Below are positions 6,972-14,149 of a stretch of DNA of 14,149 bases, in pieces. The notes under the pieces were generated by a model, which was not told where the DNA came from, searched no databases, and saw only the letters and a list, made by a program, of their open reading frames with translations. The stretch is from the NCBI GenBank assembly GCA_035293845.1, contig DATGMB010000109.1:1-14149 (forward strand), in the 5' to 3' direction. The position numbers and the translations under genes were made by a program. Positions within the stretch are counted from its first letter, which is position 1, and each line of letters begins with the position of its first letter. Source of the DNA: DATGMB01 sp035293845 (GTDB lineage Bacteria > Acidobacteriota > Terriglobia > Bryobacterales > Bryobacteraceae).

Positions 6972-9389
6972 GTGAAGCGAATTTTCGGTCTGTTGTGCGT
7001 GTGCGCCATCGCCGCCGCGGCGGCCGAGAATGGCGACCTGCCTCCCGGATGCCTGGGCGCGACTTCGCTCGGCAAGTTTCGCCTCTCGGTCTCGGTGCCG
7101 TGGAAGGGCGGCGCCCGGCCGGTCATGGAAGTCGCCTCCATTCCCACCGGCGCGCGGCTGATCTGGGATCCCGTCCACCTCGCCCCGCGATTCGCCAAAA
7201 GCGGCGAAATCGCCGCCCTCATCATCACCAAGACCAACGACGAGCTGATGGTGCTCGACGCGCACAAGGCCGCCGGGCGCACCGAATGGGAACTGCCGCG
7301 CGGTGCCAACGTCGTCGCGCTCGTGCTCGGACCCGACGGCCTCAGCATGAACAAAGTAAAATCCCTCGTCACCGCCAATGAGGACCTGCTGCCGCAGCTC
7401 GCGGCCTATGCCCAGCAGACCTCGGCCGTGGAATCCCTGGTGCAGACACTGGCCGATTCGCAACAATCCCCGGGTGGCGCCGACGCCGCGCTGCGAGGCT
7501 TCTCCTCGCGCTACGGAGTGGCCATGCCCAAGCTGGACCCCAACGCGCCCACCAGCCAGAATGCCTCGGCATTGCTCGCCGCACTGATGCCGACCGCCGG
7601 CACGTACGATCCCCTGGCGCCCGCCCCGGCGCAGATGGCCGCGACCACCGGTCTGGCCGCGTCCGTCGCGGGCCTGTTCTTCGGCAACGGCGTCGGCCTC
7701 GCGACCGGAGGTGTGGCGCTGGTCGCGAATTTAAAAGGCGCCATCTTCCCCAATACCGATTTCCGCTCCGTCTACGCGCAATCGAGCGGCGGGACGATGA
7801 CCTTCTGCGCCAAAGCCCAAACCGCCAGGGTGCGCACGCGCACCGCCTACCTCTGGGCATACAAAGCGCCCGGCCTGCCGGTCCCCGCCATCACGCTCAC
7901 TGGCGGCACGTACTTGCCGCTCGGTGTGAAGTCCACCCTTAAGCTCAAAGCCGGTGAGAACACCAATCCGAAGGACCTCGTGCATGCGCGAGACTGGCGG
8001 CTGGTCCCTGCCGGCGGCGGTACGCCGACCGCCGTCCCCGCGACAGCCGGCGCCGATGGCCTGGCCCTGGATCTCACCAAAGTGAAAGCCACGCCCGGCG
8101 ATTATCAGGTCGAAGCCGGCTGGGATTGGGACACCGTGACGCTCGGCACCGTGCATCTCCGGCCGTTCGCGGATTTCAGCCACGTGCAGCTCGCGCCCGC
8201 ATCGCATGACAAGCTGATCGAAGGCAGCGGCACCGTGACCGCCGAGCTGACCGGCGCGGATTTCGAATTCGTCGAGAAGGCGTCGATCGAAAAGGCGTCG
8301 GCGCGGCCCAATACCAAACCCTCGGACGTCGTCTTCGAGCTGCCCCTGGGTCCGCGGCAGGGCGAACAGAAAACCATCCAGGTGGATCTCGACACCTCCA
8401 CCGCCGGCGCTTACAAACTATTGCTCGCGCAATCCGACGGCACGCAGCACGCCATCCCCATCACCGTGCTGCCGCCCAATCCCAAGCTCTCCAACCTGCC
8501 GCTGCGCGTGAACGCCGGCGAGGCCGAGGCGCCGGTTCGCCTCGAGGGCTCCGGCCTCGATCGGATCGAAGCCGTCACCACCGACGCCGGCGCCGTCACG
8601 GGCTCCGTCCAGGACGGCTGCTGGCGCGGCAAGCTGAAGCTGAAGTCCTCCGCCAGGCCCGGCGATTCGTTCGCGATTCGCCTGAAGGTGCAGGGCCTCG
8701 AAGCGCCGCTCACCGTAGCGGATGCGCTGATCGTGGTCGGCGCGCGGCCGAAAATCCTTTCCGCCGAAAAGTCCCCCGGCGCGGATGCCGGCATCGAAGT
8801 CCGCCCCGATGAGGTGGCCGCCGGAGCCAACGCCGGATTCGTCCTGCACGTCGCGCACCTCACGGACCCCGCGGCCGGCTCCGAAACGCCTCCGCGCCTC
8901 GAACTCGGCTGTCGCACCGGCGAACTGCGCAAGCGTCTGGCGCTCTCGCCCTCGGACACGGTGAATGGCGCGACACTGAGCGTCGCGGGCGCCGATTCGC
9001 TCTATCTTTCGCTCGACCCCGGACAGGTCGGCTATCCCGGCTGCGAGCTGACCGCCACGCTGGCCGTCGAGCCGCGCGGCACGTCGAAGCCGGTGGTCCT
9101 CGGACGCGTCGTGCGCATCCCCGCGCTCGGCAAATTCACGCTCAGCACCGAACAGCTGGCGCCGAATCAATACGCCGGCGTGATCGAGGGCCGCGATCTT
9201 GACGTGATCGAAAGAGCCGGATGGGACCCGCAGAACGGACTGCCCGTCGCCGGCATCCCCACGCCGGTTTCCCCCACCGGGCAGACCCTGAAAATCGCCG
9301 TCCCCTGGCCCGCCCCCGCGCCGCACGCTCCGCTCTACATCTGGCTGCGCGGCGAGAAAACCGGCCGCAAAACGAAGCTGACCGAATAA
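6972..9389 (+). CDS. Large secreted protein of unknown function
   Basis: I do not recognise a named family. From GTG 6972 the product is 805 residues and begins MKRIFGLLCVCAIAAAAAE, a classic signal peptide. The N-terminal part (about 20-180) has a compact beta-rich region and a helical stretch near ANEDLLPQLAAYAQQTSAVES. A Gly/Ala-rich hydrophobic segment follows at about 215-260 (MAATTGLAASVAGLFFGNGV), perhaps a membrane or hairpin-forming segment. The remainder is beta-sandwich-like and resembles strings of Ig/IPT-type modules. A motif G-x-x-(F/L)-x-x-(V/I)-E recurs near residues 428, 526 and 739. Few cysteines and no catalytic motif are evident, so a structural or surface role is more likely than an enzyme. 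An in-frame GTG at 6912 would add 20 residues; it has no ribosome binding site but sits 6 nt after TAATCT, so it could be the transcript start or a leaderless start. Confidence 0.8.
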   Translation: MKRIFGLLCVCAIAAAAAENGDLPPGCLGATSLGKFRLSVSVPWKGGARPVMEVASIPTGARLIWDPVHLAPRFAKSGEIAALIITKTNDELMVLDAHKAAGRTEWELPRGANVVALVLGPDGLSMNKVKSLVTANEDLLPQLAAYAQQTSAVESLVQTLADSQQSPGGADAALRGFSSRYGVAMPKLDPNAPTSQNASALLAALMPTAGTYDPLAPAPAQMAATTGLAASVAGLFFGNGVGLATGGVALVANLKGAIFPNTDFRSVYAQSSGGTMTFCAKAQTARVRTRTAYLWAYKAPGLPVPAITLTGGTYLPLGVKSTLKLKAGENTNPKDLVHARDWRLVPAGGGTPTAVPATAGADGLALDLTKVKATPGDYQVEAGWDWDTVTLGTVHLRPFADFSHVQLAPASHDKLIEGSGTVTAELTGADFEFVEKASIEKASARPNTKPSDVVFELPLGPRQGEQKTIQVDLDTSTAGAYKLLLAQSDGTQHAIPITVLPPNPKLSNLPLRVNAGEAEAPVRLEGSGLDRIEAVTTDAGAVTGSVQDGCWRGKLKLKSSARPGDSFAIRLKVQGLEAPLTVADALIVVGARPKILSAEKSPGADAGIEVRPDEVAAGANAGFVLHVAHLTDPAAGSETPPRLELGCRTGELRKRLALSPSDTVNGATLSVAGADSLYLSLDPGQVGYPGCELTATLAVEPRGTSKPVVLGRVVRIPALGKFTLSTEQLAPNQYAGVIEGRDLDVIERAGWDPQNGLPVAGIPTPVSPTGQTLKIAVPWPAPAPHAPLYIWLRGEKTGRKTKLTE

Positions 9390-9400
9390 CCGCGCCGCGC

Positions 9401-9426
9401 GGTGTGCCCCGGCCAGGCCGCACGCC
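9401..9426. terminator. Hairpin between convergent genes
   Basis: GGTGTGC (9401-9407) pairs with GCACGCC (9420-9426), seven pairs including one G-T, around a GC-rich 12-nt loop. It fills the 55-bp gap between the secreted-protein gene and the convergent small gene, the place for a two-way terminator. No T-tract follows on either strand. Confidence 0.35.
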
Positions 9427-9444
9427 TCGCCGCGGCTCTGCGCC

Positions 9445-9708
9445 TCAATTCACGTCGATCTGCCGCGTCCGGTGTCCGCTCACCCACCAGCACGGCCGGT
9501 ATCCCATCTGCGGAAAAATCGAGCGCGAGCAGGTTTCGTTCGCATCCTCGATCGGCATATACTCCACCTTTTTCCCCTTGAGCCGTACCGCGTAAAACTG
9601 GTGAACCACGATCTGGCCGGTCGCGTCCCGCCGCGCGTGCGCCACCACGAAATCTCCGGCGTAGAGCAGCACTAAAGCCGCCAGCACCAGTTCACCGATT
9701 CGTCTCAC
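9445..9708 (-). CDS. Small exported or membrane-anchored hypothetical protein
   Basis: An 87-residue protein that I do not recognise. The N-terminus VRRIGELVLAALVLLYAGDF is a positively charged stretch followed by a hydrophobic segment, either a signal peptide (possible cleavage after VVAHA) or a membrane anchor. The rest is a small domain with HQFYAVRLKGKKVEYMP, then two cysteines in NETCSRSIF and GYRPCWWVSG that could form a disulfide outside the cytoplasm. The GTG at 9708 is the natural start because the charged residues and the hydrophobic run follow directly. There is no ribosome binding site, but TAGAAT (five of six -10 bases) lies 6 nt upstream, suggesting a leaderless mRNA. It is divergent from glpK with 18 bp between start codons. 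Function cannot be inferred. Confidence 0.7.
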   Translation of the reverse strand: MRRIGELVLAALVLLYAGDFVVAHARRDATGQIVVHQFYAVRLKGKKVEYMPIEDANETCSRSIFPQMGYRPCWWVSGHRTRQIDVN

Positions 9709-9719
9709 TCGTGTATTCT
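9691..9719 (+). promoter_or_regulatory. glpK promoter (leaderless geometry)
   Basis: TTCACC (9691-9696, four of six -35 bases) and TATTCT (9714-9719, four of six -10 bases) are exactly 17 bp apart. The predicted transcription start is 9726-9727, the A of the glpK ATG. No Shine-Dalgarno sequence precedes this ATG. The -35 box lies inside the divergent small gene. Confidence 0.5.
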
Positions 9720-9720
9720 A
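9715..9720 (-). promoter_or_regulatory. -10 box of the divergent small gene
   Basis: On the minus strand 9720-9715 reads TAGAAT, five of six -10 consensus bases, ending 6 nt before the GTG start at 9708. It overlaps the glpK -10 box on the other strand by five bases. The corresponding -35 position (9738-9743, CCGATA) is poor and lies inside glpK. Confidence 0.4.
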
Positions 9721-9726
9721 ACGTGC

Positions 9727-11216
<1,490 letters not shown>

Positions 11217-11232
<16 letters not shown>

Positions 11233-11930
11233 TAGGCGAATTCATGGGCACGCTGGTGCTCATCCTGATGGGCAACGGCGTGGTGGCCAACGTGCTCCTG
11301 CGCAAATCCAAGGGGGAGGGCGCCGGCTGGATGGTCATCACCACCGGCTGGGGCCTGGCCGTGATGGCGGGCATCTTCACCGCCGCCCTTTTCGGCAGCG
11401 TGGACGCTCACTTGAACCCGGCGGTGACGCTCGGGGCCGCGTTCGCCAGCGGCGATTTCAGCAAGTTTTTCCCGTATTTCGCGGCGCAATTGTGCGGCGC
11501 GATGGCGGGCGCGGCGCTGGTCTGGCTCCACTACCTGCCGCACTGGCGCGAAACACCCGACGCCGCCACCAAGCTCGCCTGTTTCTGCACGGCCCCGGCC
11601 ATCCGCCAACCCGCCGCCAACCTGCTCAGCGAAATCATCGGCACCTTCGTTCTCGTCGTGGTGGGAACCGGCATCGGCGCCAAAGCGGCTCCGCCCCCCG
11701 GCCTGGGCCAGTACCTGTGGGGCGCTTTGGTATGGGGCATCGGCCTCAGCCTCGGCGGCACCACCGGCTACGCGATCAACCCCGCGCGCGACCTCGGCCC
11801 GCGCCTCGCGCACGCCGTCCTGCCGATTGCGAAGAAAGGCGGCTCCGACTGGGGCTACGCGGGAATTCCCATCATCGGGCCGCTGATCGGCGGCGCGCTG
11901 GCGGGCTTGGTGTTGAAGTTGGTTCTCTAA
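11217..11930 (+). CDS. glpF: Glycerol uptake facilitator (aquaglyceroporin)
   Basis: A 237-residue MIP-family channel in the inner membrane that lets glycerol diffuse into the cell. Six membrane spans are apparent, with the two pore motifs NPAVTLG (residues 67-73) and NPARDLGPR (188-196). The aspartate after the second NPAR is the mark of the glycerol-conducting branch as against water channels. The start is GTG 11217, inside the end of glpK in another frame, preceded by GGGAGA (11205-11210) with a 6-nt gap. The 16-nt overlap and the ribosome binding site within glpK point to translational coupling, so kinase and channel are made together. The order glpK-glpF is the reverse of E. coli. The open frame extends upstream to 11094, but that part is glpK read out of frame. 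Confidence 0.95.
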
Positions 11931-11936
11931 CGCCGG

Positions 11937-11954
11937 GCGGGACGGCATTCCCGC
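11937..11954. terminator. Hairpin between glpF and convergent tRNA-Ala
   Basis: GCGGGA (11937-11942) and TCCCGC (11949-11954) form a perfect 6-bp stem with a 6-nt loop in the 34-bp gap between glpF and tRNA-Ala. It could stop transcription from both sides. No T-tract follows on either strand. Confidence 0.4.
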
Positions 11955-11964
11955 GGGCAGGAAA

Positions 11965-12040
<76 letters not shown>

Positions 12041-12059
12041 ACACTTCGTTGCGGGTAAT

Positions 12060-12065
12060 TACAAT
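12060..12065 (+). promoter_or_regulatory. -10 box of the methyltransferase gene (leaderless geometry)
   Basis: TACAAT matches five of six -10 consensus bases and ends 7 nt before ATG 12073, so transcription would start at about the start codon. No Shine-Dalgarno sequence is present in the 32-bp gap to tRNA-Ala, and no good -35 box is visible 16-18 bp upstream. Confidence 0.4.
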
Positions 12066-12072
12066 ATAACAG

Positions 12073-12795
12073 ATGAGCGACGATCCGACCACGCGGCAAC
12101 TGGAACAAATGCGCCTCGATTGGGATCAGCGGGCCCGGGAAAACGCGCGCTATTACGTCGCCAGCGGCCGCGAGCAATGGACGGACGAGGAGTACTTCCG
12201 CTCCGGGGAGCTCAATGTCGAGCAGGAGATTCTGAACGACATGGGCAATGTCTGCCAGGGCCGCGATCCGCGGCGCATGCGCGTGCTCGAAATCGGCTGC
12301 GGCACCGGCCGCATCACCCGCGCGCTCGCCCGCCAATTCGGCGAAGTCTACGCCGTCGATATCAGCGCGGAAATGGTCCGGCAGGCGCGCGAGGCGCTGC
12401 GCGCATTCCCGAACGCGCGCGTCTTTCAGAACAACGGCCGGGACTTAACGGTGCTGCGCCGCCCGGGCCTCGCCGGCGTGCTCGACCGCATCGGCTTGGG
12501 CCGCGGGCTGCAGTTCGATTTCGCGTTCTCCTACATCGTATTCCAGCACATCCCCAGCTACGAGGTCATCGAGAGCTACGTCCGCGAAGTGCACCGGTTG
12601 CTGCGGCCGGGGGCATTGTTCAAGTTCCAGGTGCAGGGATACACGGGCGACGACGAGCCCCGCGATTCCTGGCTCGGCGTCCCCTTCGATGAAGACCGCG
12701 CCCGCGCCATGGCCGGGCGCTGCGGCTTCGAGATGCGCTACAACCACGGCGCCGGCAGCCAATATTACTGGCTCTGGTTTTTCAAACAGCCTTAG
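12073..12795 (+). CDS. Class I SAM-dependent methyltransferase
   Basis: A 240-residue cytoplasmic enzyme with a Rossmann-type methyltransferase core. Motif I is VLEIGCGTGR (residues 71-80), the SAM-binding glycine-rich loop. The acidic residue at the end of strand 2 is D96 (VYAVDIS), followed by AEMVRQAREAL. The post-motif region FDFAFSYIVFQHIPSYEVIESYVREV and HRLLRPGALFKFQ fits the methyltransferase-11/25 type. About 70 residues precede motif I, beginning with a charged helix (RLDWDQRARENARYYV). The substrate cannot be deduced. ATG 12073 gives a complete protein; there is no ribosome binding site, and TACAAT lies 7 nt upstream. It appears to be a single-gene unit between tRNA-Ala (divergent) and a convergent pseudouridine synthase gene. 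Confidence 0.9.
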   Translation: MSDDPTTRQLEQMRLDWDQRARENARYYVASGREQWTDEEYFRSGELNVEQEILNDMGNVCQGRDPRRMRVLEIGCGTGRITRALARQFGEVYAVDISAEMVRQAREALRAFPNARVFQNNGRDLTVLRRPGLAGVLDRIGLGRGLQFDFAFSYIVFQHIPSYEVIESYVREVHRLLRPGALFKFQVQGYTGDDEPRDSWLGVPFDEDRARAMAGRCGFEMRYNHGAGSQYYWLWFFKQP

Positions 12796-12833
12796 CGACC
12801 GGCGACGCGGCCGCGGGCGGGACGAGCCGTGCG

Positions 12834-12858
12834 CCGATGCGGTCCACGCGGACATCGG
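12834..12858. terminator. Hairpin between convergent genes
   Basis: CCGATG (12834-12839) pairs with CATCGG (12853-12858); three more pairs close inside after a 3-nt bulge, leaving a 4-nt loop. It sits in the 72-bp gap between the methyltransferase and pseudouridine synthase genes, where a two-way terminator would be expected. There is no T-tract. Confidence 0.35.
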
Positions 12859-12867
12859 ACGTCGCGG

Positions 12868-13644
12868 TCACCGCTCGCTGGAGTTCCGCGGCCCTCCGCC
12901 CGCCAATCCTTTCACCTCTTCCGGCGTCAATTGCCGCCATTTCCCAATCTCCAGCCCGCCGATGCCTATGGGCCCGATGGCCGTCCGCACCAGCTTGAGC
13001 ACCTTGCTGCCGACCGCCTCCAGCATCCGCCGCACCTGGCGGTTGCGGCCCTCCGCGATGGTGATTTCGATAAAGCTATGCCGCGCGCCATCGCGCAGGC
13101 GCCGGACCTCGGCGGGACGCGTCGGGCCGTCGTGCAGCATCACGCCGCGGCGGAGCTGGTCGAGCTGCTCGTCGGTAAGCAGCGTCGCCGCCTTCACCTG
13201 GTAGGTCTTGGGCACCTTGTGCTCGGGGTTCATCACGCGCTCCCCGAAGGCGGTGTCGTTGGTCATCAGGAGCAGGCCGCTGGTTTCCAGATCCAGCCGC
13301 CCGACCGGCGAAAGCCAGCGGCCCGCATCGCCGACCAGATCGTACACCGTGGGCCGCCCCTCCGGATCGCGATAAGTGGTGAGATATCCTTTCGGCTTGT
13401 ACAACAGGATATATGTGCGGGCGGCCGGCCGCAGCGCCTTGCCGTCCAAAGTAACCCGGTCGCGTTCCGGGTCGATCCAATGGTCGGGGTTGCGCACGAT
13501 CGCGCCGTTGACACGCACTCGTCCCGCTCCGATCCAGCTTCTTGCGTCGGTGCGCGACCCCACGCCCGACTTGGAAAAGATCCGTTCCAGCGTCTTTAGT
13601 TTCGGCCTGGCGGATTCGCCTTTCCCTGCCGGACGTTTCGACAT
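12868..13644 (-). CDS. RsuA/RluB-family rRNA pseudouridine synthase
   Basis: Converts specific uridines in ribosomal RNA to pseudouridine. The 258-residue protein has a basic N-terminal extension (about 1-16), an S4 RNA-binding domain (about 17-63, ERIFSKSGVGSRTDA...GRVRVNG), and then the catalytic domain. The latter has YKPKGYLTT, the active-site motif VGRLDLETSGLLLMTND with catalytic aspartate D118, YQVK, and the C-terminal GRNRQVRRMLEAVG and LVRTAIGPI typical of the RsuA branch. I cannot tell RsuA (16S) from RluB/E (23S) by eye; RluB-like is the likelier call given the GRNRQVRRM context. ATG 13644 has AGGA 7 nt upstream. Its start codon is only 14 bp from that of the divergent amidohydrolase gene. 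Confidence 0.93.
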   Translation of the reverse strand: MSKRPAGKGESARPKLKTLERIFSKSGVGSRTDARSWIGAGRVRVNGAIVRNPDHWIDPERDRVTLDGKALRPAARTYILLYKPKGYLTTYRDPEGRPTVYDLVGDAGRWLSPVGRLDLETSGLLLMTNDTAFGERVMNPEHKVPKTYQVKAATLLTDEQLDQLRRGVMLHDGPTRPAEVRRLRDGARHSFIEITIAEGRNRQVRRMLEAVGSKVLKLVRTAIGPIGIGGLEIGKWRQLTPEEVKGLAGGGPRNSSER

Positions 13645-13658
13645 AGCCTCATCCTAAT

Positions 13659-14149
13659 ATGGAGACCGGGGCGACGCTGATTCGGGGCGCGCGGCAGCTT
13701 CTGACGCTGCGCGGGAAAAGCGCGGCCCGCCGCGGCACCGAGCTGAACGACCTCGGCGTCATCCAGGATGGCGCGGTGCTGATTCGCGGCGGCATCGTCG
13801 AACAGGTCGGGCCGACGCGCCGCGTCGAGAACCTGGCTGCCGCGCGCGGCGCCGCCGAGATCGACGCGACCGGCCGCATCGTCCTGCCGGCCTTCGTCGA
13901 CAGTCACACGCACCTGTTCTACCCGCCCGCGGGCGAACGCGGCGCGACGCCGGAGTCCGCCGCCGCGGCCATCCGCGCCAGCTCCGCCTGGCTGCTCGAA
14001 GCGCGCATGCAGTCGTGGCTGGACGCCATGGCGCGGCATGGCACCGGCACCGTCGAAATCAAGACCGGATGCGGGCCGGATGCCGCCATCGAGACCAAGG
14101 CGCTGCGCGTTCTCGCCGGCCTCAGCCGCTTCGCGCCGGATGTGGTGCC
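13659..14149 (+). CDS. Imidazolonepropionase-like amidohydrolase (partial, 3' end beyond window)
   Basis: The first 163 codons of a metal-dependent amidohydrolase, cut by the window edge. ATG 13659 begins METGATLIRGARQLLTLRG, followed by the beta-sandwich segment DGAVLIRGGIVEQVGPT and GRIVLPAFVDSHTHLF with the metal-binding H83-x-H85. TVEIKTGCGPDAAIETKALRVL resembles the VEVKSGYGLD-x-x-x-E region of imidazolonepropionase (HutI), which opens the imidazolone ring in histidine breakdown. However, the HutI stretch after HTH containing AGxxYxEI-GGI is not visible here, so this may be a HutI-like enzyme with a different substrate. No ribosome binding site is evident. No histidine-utilisation partner gene is in view. 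Confidence 0.8.
   Translation, partial: METGATLIRGARQLLTLRGKSAARRGTELNDLGVIQDGAVLIRGGIVEQVGPTRRVENLAAARGAAEIDATGRIVLPAFVDSHTHLFYPPAGERGATPESAAAAIRASSAWLLEARMQSWLDAMARHGTGTVEIKTGCGPDAAIETKALRVLAGLSRFAPDVV

Noticed and set aside
8418..9326. 302-codon minus-strand open frame opposite the large secreted protein
   Set aside because: Arg/Gly/Asp-rich composition typical of antisense frames; the plus-strand frame has a signal peptide and protein-like composition.

Overview
The window is GC-rich bacterial DNA with ordinary, densely packed protein genes. The mix of families points to Acidobacteriota, most likely a Solibacter/Bryobacter-type soil lineage: a DUF3300 protein with a Gly/Asn-rich tail, a DUF4337 membrane protein, a very large multi-PAS hybrid histidine kinase, and a large secreted orphan protein. 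This assignment is inference from gene content; no rRNA or phylogenetic marker is present. I see no CRISPR array, transposase, integrase or phage gene, and no sign of a defence or mobile system.

Layout. 1-141: tRNA-Asp(GUC) with a plausible promoter. 84-2244 (minus strand): a DUF3300 exported protein followed by a DUF502 membrane protein, whose last codons and stop lie inside tRNA-Asp in antisense. 2520-3014: a DUF4337 membrane protein. 3254-6801: a soluble hybrid histidine kinase (six PAS domains, HisKA, HATPase, receiver) whose first ~16 codons, with a good ribosome binding site, are one base out of frame with the rest. 6972-9389: a ~805-residue secreted protein of unknown function. 9445-9708 (minus): a small exported orphan. 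9727-11930: glpK-glpF, a glycerol uptake and phosphorylation operon. 11965-12040 (minus): tRNA-Ala(CGC). 12073-12795: a SAM-dependent methyltransferase. 12868-13644 (minus): an RsuA/RluB-type rRNA pseudouridine synthase. 13659-end: the start of an imidazolonepropionase-like amidohydrolase, cut by the window edge.

Functionally, GlpF admits glycerol and GlpK traps it as glycerol-3-phosphate; these two genes are translationally coupled. The pseudouridine synthase and two tRNAs are translation housekeeping. The kinase is an orphan sensor with no partner regulator nearby. The remaining genes look like independent single-gene units.

The most interesting signals are about gene starts and ends rather than a new system. 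Several genes have no Shine-Dalgarno sequence but a TANNNT (-10-like) hexamer 6-7 nt before the start codon. The clearest case is the glpK / small-orphan divergent pair, whose start codons are only 18 bp apart and whose -10 boxes overlap. This suggests leaderless transcription. Other leads are the kinase frameshift, the DUF502/tRNA antisense overlap, and the repeated motif in the large secreted protein. No gene-free stretch exceeds 300 bases; the two longest gaps (2245-2519 and 3015-3253) are described as features.
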